Shown one piece after another: positions 32,841-42,603 of a stretch of DNA of 64,000 nucleotides. The DNA lies in the NCBI RefSeq assembly GCF_041081105.1, contig NZ_CP163528.1, positions 2,728,001-2,792,000 of the forward strand, written 5' to 3'. Both the position numbers and the translations under genes were made by a program. The notes below the pieces were generated by a model. The model did not search any database. It was given only the letters and a program-made list of their open reading frames with translations, and was not told the origin of the DNA. Each line of letters begins with the position of its first letter. Position 1 is the stretch's first letter. Origin of the DNA: Promicromonospora sp. Populi (GTDB lineage: Bacteria; Actinomycetota; Actinomycetes; Actinomycetales; Cellulomonadaceae).

Positions 32841-34309
32841 AGGACCTCTTCTCCCTCGGTCGGGCCGTCGGCCGACTCACGCACGAGCGACAGGACGTCG
32901 TCGCGCACCTTCTCCATGATGTCCTCGTCGACGGCCTCGACGTTGAGCCGCAGCAGGGGCTCGGTGTTGGACGCGCGCAGGTTGAACCACCACTGCGGGT
33001 GGGAGTCCCAGTGCGACACGGTGACTCCGTCGAGCGTGTCGACGACGATCCCCGGGTAGGCCGCCCGGTAGGCGTCGAGCACCCGCTCGGTGGCGGCAGC
33101 GGCGTCGGGCACTGTCGAGTTGATCTCCCCCGAGCCGTAATAGGGCTCGAACATCTCGGCCAGCTCGGACATCGTGTGGTCCTGCGTGCTCAGCGCGGCC
33201 AGGACGTGCAGGGCCGCCAGCATGCCGGTGTCCGCGAACCAGAAGTCGCGGAAGTAGTAGTGGGCGCTGTGCTCCCCGCCGAACACCGCGCCGTGCTCGG
33301 CCATCTGCGCCTTGATGAAGGAGTGGCCCACGCGGGTGCGCACCGTCGTCGCGCCGGCCGAGGACAGCAGGTCCGGGACCGCGCGCGAGGTGATGAGGTT
33401 GTGGATCACCGTGGGGGTGCGGCCCGCGGCCAGCTCCTTGGTGACCTCGGCCAGCCCCACCAGGGCGGTGATCGCCGACGGCGAGACGGCGCCGCCGCGC
33501 TCGTCCACGACGAAGCACCGGTCGGCGTCGCCGTCGAACGCGAGGCCCAGGTCCGCCTCGTTCGCCACGACGGCAGCCTGCAGGTCGATCAGGTTGCTCG
33601 GCTCCAGCGGGTTGGCCTCGTGGTTGGGGAAGGTGCCGTCCAGCTCGAAGAACAGCGGCACGATCTGCAGCGGCAGCCCGGGCAGGCCCGCGGCGTCGCC
33701 GAGGACGGCGGGCACGGTGAGGCCCCCCATTCCGTTGCCCGCGTCGACGACCACCTTGAGCGGCCGTGCCGCGGACAGGTCCACCAGCGAGCGCAGGAAT
33801 CCGGCGTAGTCCGCGAGCAGGTCCTTTTCGCTGATCTGCCCGACGTCGGACACCGGCTCCGGGACCTCGCCGTCGAGATAACCCTGGGCCAGCTCCCGGA
33901 CCTCAGCCAGGCCGGTCTCCTGCCCCACGGGGCGGGCGCCCGACCGGCACAGCTTGATCCCGTTGTAGCGGGCCGGGTTGTGGCTCGCGGTGAACATCGC
34001 GCCCGGGAGGTCCAGCTGCCCCGATGCGAAGTACAGGCCGTCGGTCGAGCACAGCCCGATCAGCGTCACGTCCACGCCGGCCGAGGTCAGGCCCTGCGCG
34101 AACGCGTCCACCAGCTCTGGGCCGGAGTCCCGCATGTCGCGGCCGATCACGGTTCCGGGTCGCCCGGAGTCGCCCGGGGCGGCGTCGGGGATCACCACCA
34201 CCCTGGCGAACGCCGCTCCCAGAGCCCGCGCCACCTCCGGCGACAGCTCGTCGGGGACGACGCCACGCACGTCGTATGCCTTGATCACTCGGCTGAGGTC
34301 CACAGTCAC
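32837..34309 (-). CDS. manB: phosphomannomutase/phosphoglucomutase ManB
   Basis: A 490-residue alpha-D-phosphohexomutase that interconverts mannose 6-phosphate and mannose 1-phosphate, feeding GDP-mannose for glycans. The phosphoserine loop is TASHNPARYNG with Ser109, the metal loop DGDADRC, the sugar loop GGEHSAHYYF and the phosphate loop RASNTEPLLRLN. GTG 34309 is chosen because TACGCT lies exactly 6 nt upstream and KAYDVRG follows at once. It works with manA, which starts 118 bases away in the opposite direction. Confidence 0.94.
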   Translation of the reverse strand: MTVDLSRVIKAYDVRGVVPDELSPEVARALGAAFARVVVIPDAAPGDSGRPGTVIGRDMRDSGPELVDAFAQGLTSAGVDVTLIGLCSTDGLYFASGQLDLPGAMFTASHNPARYNGIKLCRSGARPVGQETGLAEVRELAQGYLDGEVPEPVSDVGQISEKDLLADYAGFLRSLVDLSAARPLKVVVDAGNGMGGLTVPAVLGDAAGLPGLPLQIVPLFFELDGTFPNHEANPLEPSNLIDLQAAVVANEADLGLAFDGDADRCFVVDERGGAVSPSAITALVGLAEVTKELAAGRTPTVIHNLITSRAVPDLLSSAGATTVRTRVGHSFIKAQMAEHGAVFGGEHSAHYYFRDFWFADTGMLAALHVLAALSTQDHTMSELAEMFEPYYGSGEINSTVPDAAAATERVLDAYRAAYPGIVVDTLDGVTVSHWDSHPQWWFNLRASNTEPLLRLNVEAVDEDIMEKVRDDVLSLVRESADGPTEGEEVL

Positions 34310-34315
34310 ACGGTC

Positions 34316-34321
34316 AGCGTA
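34316..34321 (-). promoter_or_regulatory. -10 element of leaderless manB transcript
   Basis: TACGCT on the minus strand ends 6 nt before GTG 34309; there is no Shine-Dalgarno. It supports that start over the longer frame to 34384. Confidence 0.55.
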
Positions 34322-34414
34322 CGCGGCGCCGCGACGTCGGCCGAGCAGTGCAGGAGCCCGCCCGCGCACCCCGTCCGCGCACACCTTCTCCAGAACCGGG
34401 TCGTATCTGGGGGC

Positions 34415-34420
34415 TATCCT
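34415..34420 (+). promoter_or_regulatory. -10 element of leaderless manA transcript
   Basis: TATCCT ends 6 nt before GTG 34427, with no Shine-Dalgarno in between. Confidence 0.6.
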
Positions 34421-34426
34421 TGCGCG

Positions 34427-35695
<1,269 letters not shown>

Positions 35696-35714
35696 GTCGC
35701 GTTGGTTGTGGGCG

Positions 35715-36077
35715 TCAGGCTGTGTTGTCGTCGTCCGCGCGGAGGACTCTTAGGTGCCCTCGGCGCGCTGTCTCCGTGACCGACGGCGGCTCCGCCGGGC
35801 GGCGCACCCGTCCGGCCTCGCGGACGGCGTCGGCCAGGGCCGACAGGTCGTCCGGGCTCGGCCCGGCGTCCTCGAACTCCGGCATGAGGCGCAGTACTTC
35901 CCAGCCGCGCGGCGCCGTCAGCCGCGCGGCGTGCTCCGCGCACAGGTCGTAGCTGTGGGGCTCAGCCAGGTGCGCAAGCGGGCCCAGTACCGCTGTCGAG
36001 TCCGCGTACACGTATGTGAGCGTCGCTACGGCCGCGTTGGTGCAGGCCGAGCGCGAACACTGTCTCACCGATCTCAC
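35715..36077 (-). CDS. DUF3499 family protein
   Basis: A 120-residue conserved actinobacterial protein. The core RQCSRSACTNAAVATLTYVYADSTAVLGPL, then HSYDLCAEHAARLTAPRGWEVLRL, holds Cys pairs (C-x4-C and C-x2-H) that could bind a metal. Function is unknown. GTG 36077 is set by a TACTCT element 6 nt upstream. The counterpart in Mycobacterium tuberculosis lies by manB and whiB2, as here. Confidence 0.87.
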   Translation of the reverse strand: MRSVRQCSRSACTNAAVATLTYVYADSTAVLGPLAHLAEPHSYDLCAEHAARLTAPRGWEVLRLMPEFEDAGPSPDDLSALADAVREAGRVRRPAEPPSVTETARRGHLRVLRADDDNTA

Positions 36078-36083
36078 GCGCCG

Positions 36084-36089
36084 AGAGTA
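36084..36089 (-). promoter_or_regulatory. -10 element of leaderless DUF3499 transcript
   Basis: TACTCT on the minus strand ends 6 nt before GTG 36077; the gap CGGCGC has no ribosome site. Confidence 0.55.
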
Positions 36090-36129
36090 CGCCGCTGACC
36101 GGGCGTGACGCGCCGAACACGCCGGGCAA

Positions 36130-37127
36130 TCAGGGGCGTAACGGCGGGGGTGCGGCGGCACGACGGCGAACCCCGCGCGCGAGCAGCAGGCCCGCTCCCG
36201 CGAAGGCCAGGTCGACCACCGTCAGGACCACCCTGCTGACGATTACCGCCAGCCCCGCCGCAGGCCCCGGCAGTGCCCCAGCGAGCACCGCGGCGAGCAC
36301 CACCTCGCGCACGCCGGCCCGGCCGGCGCGACCACGAACAGGAACCCCGCGGTCCAGGCGAGCGCCCAGCCGCCGGTCGCCAGGGCGAAGGTCCGGGCCG
36401 TCAGCGGCATACCGAGCCCGGTGCAGAGCACCCACAGCTGCAGCCCGGCCACCAGCCACCCGGCAACCGACCAGGCGGCGGCACGGCCCAGGCCGCCCCA
36501 CGTCATCGGGTGCTCCAGCGCGCCACGCCCGGCGACCCGCACGGCCAGCCCGATCAGCCGGTTCAGCACCGGCGGGACGAGCACAACAACGACGAGGGGC
36601 GCCACCCACACCACCCAGGACCACGCGCCCAGCGCGCCGGCGGAGACGAACGGCAGCGCCGCCGCGCCCACCGCTGCACCGGAAGCTACCGATACGGCGA
36701 CGGCCACCAGCATGGACGCGGCCGACCGGCTGCGCGGCACACTGTGGCCCGCTCCCACCTCCGCGGCGGCGACGACGTTCCACACGCCGCCCGGCACGTA
36801 CTTGCCGAGCTGGCTGATCCCGAACACCGTGACCGCGCTGCGCAGCGAGAGCGGCGAACCCAGGTCGGCGAGGATCGCGCGCCAGGCCAGCAGCGTGCAC
36901 CACACGTACACGGCACCCAGGACGGCGACGCCCACCAGCTCCGTCGCGGACAGGTCGGCCGCCGCGCGGAGCAGGGGCGCACGGTTGCTCAGCACGTACC
37001 AGACGGCCAGCCCGAGCGCGATCACGAGGAAGCCCCACCGCACCCACCGGGACCGCAGCACGGCGAGGGTTCCCCGCACGAGCCTCTGCCCGGGGCTCGC
37101 AGTACGGCTCGCGGCCTCGGCGCTCAC
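36130..37127 (-). pseudogene. flippase-like (lysylphosphatidylglycerol synthase TM-domain) gene with a frameshift
   Basis: A multi-helix membrane protein of the UPF0104/flippase-like group is readable from GTG 37127 in one frame (WGFLVIALGLAVWYV, GISQLGKYVPGGVWNVVAAAE, GWALAWTAGFLFVVAPAG) and then continues in another frame (VREVVLAAVLAGALPG, VIVSRVVLTVVDLAFAGAGLL) to a stop at 36130. Adding one base near 36314-36325 in a GGCCGGGCC tract would restore a 332-residue protein reading APAGAGVREVV. It is either a real inactivating deletion or a sequencing error. The GTG overlaps the stop of the upstream glycosyltransferase (GTGA). Relatives may move lipid-linked sugars across the membrane. Confidence 0.72.
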
Positions 37128-38245
37128 AACGCGCCCCGGTCGCGCAGCCGGGCGGCCAGCGGCTCGGTGACCACCTGAGGACGGATCCTCCTCCGGCCGC
37201 GTGCCGCACGCTCGCGGGCGATCGCGAGCACGGCGGGGTCGCCGAGCTCGGCCAGCCGGGCGGCGAGCGCCCCGGGGTTCGCCACCGGGACCAGCTCGAC
37301 GTTCTCCCCCAGCGCCCGTCGCTGGGGCGGGGTGTCCGAGGTGACGACGACGCAGCCCGCCGCGAGCCCCTGGTACACCTTGTTCGGCACCACGCGCATG
37401 CCCTTCGGGGTATCGCTGAAGATGCCCAGGCAGACCTGGTGCCCGGCGACGAGGGCGGGCAGTGCGTCGGGCTCGACCCAGTCGTGCCAGGTCACGCCCG
37501 GAGTCTGCGCCAGGATCTCGCGCGTCTCGGGCAGGTCCTGGCCGGCGCCGACCATCGTCACGCGCAGCGCGGCGCCTGCCGCGACGGCGTCGCGCACCGC
37601 CTCGGCGATGACGGGGGCGCCCTGCAGCGGGGTGTACAGCCCGAAGAAGACGACGGACAGCTCGCTCGCGCTGGTCGAGCTCGCGCTGGTCGAGCCCTCG
37701 CGAGTCGCTTCCTCGCCCGCCGTCCGCCATGCGTCCGGGGCGCCGACCAGCACGACCACACCCTTGTCCGGGTCGGCCAGCATCTGTCGATGCTCCTCGG
37801 TATCGGTCACGACGACGTCGGCGCACGCGACGGCCAGGCGGTCCAGCCCGGTCAGCAGCCGTACGCGCAGGCCCGCGGCCCCGCGGTCCGTCGCCGTGTC
37901 ACCGGCGAAGACGAGGTGGTCGAGCACCACCACCGAGCGCGGGTAGAGCAGCCGCGCCAGGACCACGTCGAAGTGCCCCAGGTATCCGACGAGCACCGCC
38001 GCGGGCCGGCCCTCCGCGCGCCGCAGGCGCACGGCGTCGCGCACAAGAGCGGCCCAGCAGCGCAGCAGGCGACCCACCAGCACCGGCAGCCGCCACGGCT
38101 GCTGGAGCATACGCACGCGTTCGGCGGTGGTCAGGCCGAGGGGATGGTTCAGCTCGGTGACCTTCACCCCGTGGGCGCGCAGCCCGGCGACGAGGACGGC
38201 GATGCGGGGGTGCCGTGCGGCGTCGTAGGTGCCGAACGCGATCAC
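37124..38245 (-). CDS. glycosyltransferase, GT-B fold (GT4-like)
   Basis: A 373-residue GT-B enzyme. The N-terminal half has FGTYDAARHPRIAVLVAGLRAHG and GYLGHFDVVLARLLYPRSVVVLDHLVF; the C-terminal half has VVFFGLYTPLQGAPVIAEAV, MVGAGQDLPETREI, VCLGIFSDTPKGMRVVPNKVYQGLAAGCVVVTSD, the donor-binding region. GTG 38245 overlaps the stop of the GT2 gene by one base (TAGTG). A short Ser/Thr/Ala/Glu repeat near residues 195-208 is probably a surface loop. Donor and acceptor are unknown. Confidence 0.82.
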   Translation of the reverse strand: MIAFGTYDAARHPRIAVLVAGLRAHGVKVTELNHPLGLTTAERVRMLQQPWRLPVLVGRLLRCWAALVRDAVRLRRAEGRPAAVLVGYLGHFDVVLARLLYPRSVVVLDHLVFAGDTATDRGAAGLRVRLLTGLDRLAVACADVVVTDTEEHRQMLADPDKGVVVLVGAPDAWRTAGEEATREGSTSASSTSASELSVVFFGLYTPLQGAPVIAEAVRDAVAAGAALRVTMVGAGQDLPETREILAQTPGVTWHDWVEPDALPALVAGHQVCLGIFSDTPKGMRVVPNKVYQGLAAGCVVVTSDTPPQRRALGENVELVPVANPGALAARLAELGDPAVLAIARERAARGRRRIRPQVVTEPLAARLRDRGAL

Positions 38246-39303
38246 TACACGCCCGCCGGGACGTCCGCGAGGCCGGTGTCGGAAGGCCCGGAGGGCTGCG
38301 CCCGGTCGATGGGCACAGTGCGACGGACGGTGCGGGGGTCGGTGCGGGGGTCGGATGCCGCCGTCGTGCCGTACTGGACCTCCTTGAGGCGTTCCAGCGT
38401 CTCCTCGAGCAGCACCCGGTTGGTGCGTTGCAGGTCGGCCAGCACAAGGAGGGCAAAGCTGAGCAGCGCCCCCACCATGGAGGTCGCCCCGAGCACTATC
38501 GACTGGATGTGCTGCCCGCCGGTGCCCTCCGCGAGGAGCACGGCGTACCGGCCGAAGGGGATCGCCGCGCCGAGCGCGAACAGCAGCCCGAGCGTGATGA
38601 ACACCGTGTGCGGCTTGAACATCACGTAGGACCGGCTGATCGCCTGCGCCGACTTGCCGATGTGCTGCCACATGCTCGTGAAGAGCCGCGACTCGCGGGT
38701 CTTCGCGTTCGTGGTGACCGGCACGCTCTCGATCCGCAGCCGCTTGTTCCCGGCCTGGATGATCGTCTCCATGCAGTAGCTGAACTGCGTGACGACGTTG
38801 AGCCGCATCAGCGCCGAGCGCGAGTAGGCGCGGAAGCCGCTGGCGGCGTCGGGCAGGTCGGTGCCGGCGGCGAAGTTCACGACCTCGCTGCCCACCTTCT
38901 GCAGCGTCTTCTTCAGCGGGGAGAAGTGCTCGATGGTGCCGGTCTGCCGGTCCGCGATCACGATGTCGGCGTCGCCGAGCACCACGGGCTCCACCAGGTC
39001 GCCGATCCGTTCCTGCGGGTACTGGTTGTCACCGTCGGTGTTCACGACGATGTCCGCACCGTGCCGCAGCGCGTAGTCGACGCCGTCCCTGAACGACCGG
39101 GCCAGCCCCATGTTCCTGGGGTGGTGCACGAAGTGACGCACGCCTAGGCGACGCGCGACTTCAACAGTGCCGTCTGTGGACCCGTCATCGATGACCAGGA
39201 TTTCAATCTCATCGATTCCTGGGATATTCCTGGGAATCGTGGCAAGCACCAGAGGAAGAGTTTCTTCCTCGTTCAAGCAAGGAATCTGCACAAACAGCTT
39301 CAT
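38245..39303 (-). CDS. DPM1/GtrB-like glycosyltransferase family 2 with membrane anchor
   Basis: A 352-residue GT2 enzyme: VQIPCLNEEETLPLVLATI, LVIDDGSTDGTVEVA, VNTDGDNQYPQERI with the DxD site, and ADRQTGTIEHFSP, followed by two helices at about residues 236-300. Proteins of this build transfer a sugar from a nucleotide to polyprenyl phosphate, giving lipid-linked donors for GT-C enzymes such as the neighbouring DUF2142-type proteins. It is the first gene of a coupled three-gene unit with the GT-B enzyme and the flippase-like gene. AGGG lies just before the ATG. Confidence 0.87.
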   Translation of the reverse strand: MKLFVQIPCLNEEETLPLVLATIPRNIPGIDEIEILVIDDGSTDGTVEVARRLGVRHFVHHPRNMGLARSFRDGVDYALRHGADIVVNTDGDNQYPQERIGDLVEPVVLGDADIVIADRQTGTIEHFSPLKKTLQKVGSEVVNFAAGTDLPDAASGFRAYSRSALMRLNVVTQFSYCMETIIQAGNKRLRIESVPVTTNAKTRESRLFTSMWQHIGKSAQAISRSYVMFKPHTVFITLGLLFALGAAIPFGRYAVLLAEGTGGQHIQSIVLGATSMVGALLSFALLVLADLQRTNRVLLEETLERLKEVQYGTTAASDPRTDPRTVRRTVPIDRAQPSGPSDTGLADVPAGV

Positions 39304-39442
39304 GGCCCTGTGCTTTCAATTAGCAGTGAGTGGCGTCACAAGCGTATAAGCGGCAGATGACCAGAGTGTGAACGCTGTGTGCCATTGAATGACTGTTATA
39401 GGGCCGTGACCACACAACCCCGACCGGCCCCCAGGGCGCGGC

Positions 39443-39448
39443 TACTCT
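39443..39448 (+). promoter_or_regulatory. -10 element of a leaderless transcript
   Basis: TACTCT ends 6 nt before GTG 39455. The 151-base gap to the divergent GT2 gene is relatively AT-rich and holds both promoters. Confidence 0.55.
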
Positions 39449-39454
39449 GCTCGC

Positions 39455-41110
39455 GTGACCCGACCCCGCACGGTCCCGGTCGTCGTGTGGCTGATCATGC
39501 TCCTGCACCTCGCGGTCATGCTCGTCTCGACTGCCGTCTTCCCCAATGTTCGCTCACCCGACGAGCGCCAGCACGTGGACCTCATCCTCCAGGTGCGGCA
39601 GGGCGACGCCTGGCCGTGGCCCGGGCCGGGCACCTCGTTCGTCACCCAGGGGGTGACGGCGGGCGGGTTCGTCGAGTCCGACAGCCTCGACGGGCCGCTC
39701 CACCTGGCGGACCGCCAGGACCTGCCGCCGCGTGACCAGCGCCCCTCGTACCTCGAGGCCGGCGGGTCCGCAACGCTGACCACCGAGACGGCCAGGGGCG
39801 GCATCCAGCCGGTGTTCAACCAGCTCGTCCAGCACCCGCCGCTGTACTACCTGCTCGGCGCGGGTGTGGTCTCGCTGGTGCCCGACTGGCAGGACGCGCC
39901 GATGGACCAGGTGTGGCTGACCCTGCGCTGGTGGAACGCGCTGCTCGCGCTGCCGCTGCCCCTGCTGCTGTTCGCTGCCGCGCGCCGGCTGCGGCTCCCC
40001 GAGCCGCTCCCGGTCGCCGCCTCGCTCGTGCCGCTCGCGGTCCCCGAGCTGACGCACCTGGAGTCGGCGGTCAACAACGACAACCTCCTGGTGGTCCTCG
40101 GGGCGTGCGCCACGCTGCTGGTGGTCCGGGTCCTCACCGGGGACCTCAGCCGCCGCACTGCCGCACTGCTCGGGCTCGTCACCACGCTCGCGCTCCTGAC
40201 CAAAGGCCTCGCTCTGATGTTCCCCGCGTGGATCGCCCTGGCCTACCTCGTCGCCGCGTGGACGCACCGCGAACGGCTCCGCGCCGCCGCGGTGTCACTG
40301 CTGGTGGTCGCGGTCTGCACCCTGCCCGGTCTGGCCTGGTGGGTACGCAACGTGGTGGTCCACGGCATGCTGCAGCCGCACGGCACGCACGCCACCCCGC
40401 CGGACCTCACCCCGGTCTACGGGTGGTCCGACGGCGGCATCACCTGGCTCGGGCGGTTCGCCGAGCGTATGACTACGCTGTTCTTCGTGCAGGACCACGC
40501 GCCCGGACCGATGCACGCTTATCTGTGGCAGCCCGAGCTGGATGCCTCCTGGTGGATGGCCCGCGTGGCGCTGGTAGTGGTCCTCGCCGGGATCGTCGCC
40601 GCCCTGGTGCGCCGCCCGGTGCCCCGGCTCGTCGCGCTCGTGCTGCTGTTCCCCGTGCCTGCGCTGGCAGGGATCGTCGCCCGCGGGTCGTGGCAGCAGT
40701 TCGCCGCCTTCCACGACTTCGGCGCCGCCCTGCAGGGCCGCTACCTGTACCCGGGCCTGGTGGGCCTGATGGTCGTCGCGGTCGCCGGCGCCGCGGTGCT
40801 GCGGCCCGCGTGGCGCCGGGCGGTGCCCCTGGCGCTGCTGGTCCTGGCGGCCGGCATGCACCTGACCTTCCAGCGCGACGCCTGGCGCCTGTACTGGATG
40901 CCGCGCGACGACGGGCCGGGAGCGTTCGCCCAGGCGCTGGCCGCCGTCGGCCACTGGTACGCGTTCCCGAGCGTTGTGCTCGTGGCACTGGTCGCGGCCG
41001 GCCTGGCCCTGACTCTCGTCGTAGCCGGGTCGCTCGCCCGCACCGCCCTCGGGGAGCGGCGGCCCGGCAGTCCCGCCCCGGTGGGCGCCGACCCGATGCT
41101 GGCCGCATGA
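39455..41110 (+). CDS. DUF2142-like polytopic membrane protein (GT-C type)
   Basis: A 551-residue protein with about a dozen helices. The first outer loop has SPDERQHVDLILQVRQGD, an Asp-Glu pair after helix 1 as in GT-C glycosyltransferases, then QHPPLYYLLGAG and ESAVNNDNLLVVLGA, which are typical of DUF2142. Such enzymes use polyprenyl-phosphate sugars and act outside the membrane. GTG 39455 is fixed by the promoter. The stop overlaps the next ATG (ATGA). The acceptor is unknown. Confidence 0.8.
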   Translation: MTRPRTVPVVVWLIMLLHLAVMLVSTAVFPNVRSPDERQHVDLILQVRQGDAWPWPGPGTSFVTQGVTAGGFVESDSLDGPLHLADRQDLPPRDQRPSYLEAGGSATLTTETARGGIQPVFNQLVQHPPLYYLLGAGVVSLVPDWQDAPMDQVWLTLRWWNALLALPLPLLLFAAARRLRLPEPLPVAASLVPLAVPELTHLESAVNNDNLLVVLGACATLLVVRVLTGDLSRRTAALLGLVTTLALLTKGLALMFPAWIALAYLVAAWTHRERLRAAAVSLLVVAVCTLPGLAWWVRNVVVHGMLQPHGTHATPPDLTPVYGWSDGGITWLGRFAERMTTLFFVQDHAPGPMHAYLWQPELDASWWMARVALVVVLAGIVAALVRRPVPRLVALVLLFPVPALAGIVARGSWQQFAAFHDFGAALQGRYLYPGLVGLMVVAVAGAAVLRPAWRRAVPLALLVLAAGMHLTFQRDAWRLYWMPRDDGPGAFAQALAAVGHWYAFPSVVLVALVAAGLALTLVVAGSLARTALGERRPGSPAPVGADPMLAA

Positions 41111-42603
41111 TCCGCATGACCCGCTTCCTTGCCCAGCTCTCCCCCCGCCTCGACGGACGGGCGGAGCGGCTCGCCGTCCTCGCCGCGGTGCTCTCCGGTC
41201 TGCTGCTGGCCCTGACCGTCGCGCTCGCCGACCCGCCCTACGCGACCGGCGACGAGCCGCCACACGTCGACTACGCCTACCAGGTCTGGCACGGCGAGCT
41301 GCCCGTCTTCGAGGAGGGCCTGGAACTGCGGCCCGACGGCGCGTGGCTCGCCCCCGTGCAGTGGACCGCCCAGCACCCGCCGCTGTACTACCTGCTGATC
41401 GCCCCGCTGGTGGGCCCGCTGGCGGACGCCGGGCAACCCGTCGCCGCGGTCTACGCCGCGCGCGGCGTGAACGTGCTGCTCAGCGGGGTCTTTGTGCTCG
41501 CGGCCTGGTGGAGCGCCCGGCGCCTGGCCCGGCCGGGCAGCGTGCTGCCGCCGCTCGTCGGCTTCCTCGCGGGCGCCATGGCCGCCGCCGCGCACGTGGG
41601 CGGCAGCGCCTACAACGACCTGCTGGCCGCCGTCCTGGTCACCGTCCTGTTCGGGCTGGCCGGGACGGCAGTCCGGCGCGGGCTCGACGCGCGGCTGATC
41701 GCCCTGATCTCCCTCGTCGCGGCGGCGTGCGCGCTCACCCGGCTGTCCGCCGCCATGATTGCCGCCGTGGTGGCGGGTGTCGCCCTGGCGGCGGGGGCGA
41801 TCCGAGCCGCACGGGGCAAGGGCAGGTGGGGGCACGTGGTCGCCCTCGCGCTGGCCGGTCCGGGGGCCGTGCTGGCCACAAGCGGCTGGTTCTACCTGCG
41901 CAACCTGGCGCTGACCGGCACCATCACCGGCTCACACTTCGACTGGGCGCTGGCGAACCAGAACCGGACGGAGCGCCCGGTGTGGGCGGTGCTGATCGAC
42001 CCGGTGACCTGGGCTCGCCTGCCCGACCTGTTCTGGTGGGCCGGGCGCCTGCCGCCGACCACACCGCTCACGGTCACCACGCTCGTGGTCACCGCGACGC
42101 TGCTCGTCTGGACGCCCCTGGTGATCGCGCTGGTCACGGCGGTCCGACGCCGCACATCGCTGGTCGAAGCGTCGCTGGCCGGCGCCCTGCCGGTCATCGC
42201 GGTGCTCGTCTCGGTCTCGGTCCAGGTCGCGTACGCCGCCAACAGCGGCGGTGTCTACCCGCGATACCTGCTGGTCGTGTCGGTCCCCCTGTGCCTGGGG
42301 ATCGCAGCGGGCCTGGCCGTGCGGCCCCGCCTGCTCGTACCCGCCTGGACCGCGGTGACCCTGCTCGACCTCGCCGTCTGGCTGTCGGTCGAGCTGGCCA
42401 CACCAGCGAAGCCGGGGCTCTACAGCGAGCTGCCGCTGCCCGCCGCCGTGGTGGGTGTCGCCGCGGCCGCCGCGGTTGTCTGCTCGGCGGCGCTCGCGCT
42501 CAGAGCCGTCCGGGAGATCGGTATGACCCGCGCGAACCGTCCGGACGCCACCACCGCGGCGGCACCCACCACCACGACCACCGAGACGACCAGCGCGAGC
42601 TGA
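41107..42603 (+). CDS. DUF2142-like polytopic membrane protein (GT-C type)
   Basis: A 498-residue paralogue of the preceding gene, sharing TGDEPPHVDYAYQVWHGEL after helix 1, QHPPLYYLLIAPL, GGSAYNDLLAAVLVT and WFYLRNLALTGTITG. About eleven helices are predicted. ATG 41107 is coupled to the upstream stop. The last residues are a Thr/Ala-rich tail (TTAAAPTTTTTETTSAS). The final 184 bases overlap the end of the convergent paralogue. Confidence 0.8.
   Translation: MIRMTRFLAQLSPRLDGRAERLAVLAAVLSGLLLALTVALADPPYATGDEPPHVDYAYQVWHGELPVFEEGLELRPDGAWLAPVQWTAQHPPLYYLLIAPLVGPLADAGQPVAAVYAARGVNVLLSGVFVLAAWWSARRLARPGSVLPPLVGFLAGAMAAAAHVGGSAYNDLLAAVLVTVLFGLAGTAVRRGLDARLIALISLVAAACALTRLSAAMIAAVVAGVALAAGAIRAARGKGRWGHVVALALAGPGAVLATSGWFYLRNLALTGTITGSHFDWALANQNRTERPVWAVLIDPVTWARLPDLFWWAGRLPPTTPLTVTTLVVTATLLVWTPLVIALVTAVRRRTSLVEASLAGALPVIAVLVSVSVQVAYAANSGGVYPRYLLVVSVPLCLGIAAGLAVRPRLLVPAWTAVTLLDLAVWLSVELATPAKPGLYSELPLPAAVVGVAAAAAVVCSAALALRAVREIGMTRANRPDATTAAAPTTTTTETTSAS

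Noticed and set aside
36243..37826. A 527-codon minus-strand frame that would fuse a low-complexity N terminus to the flippase-like protein.
   Set aside because: The N-terminal part is antisense-like Arg/Gly sequence overlapping the upstream glycosyltransferase; the true start is the coupled GTG at 37127.
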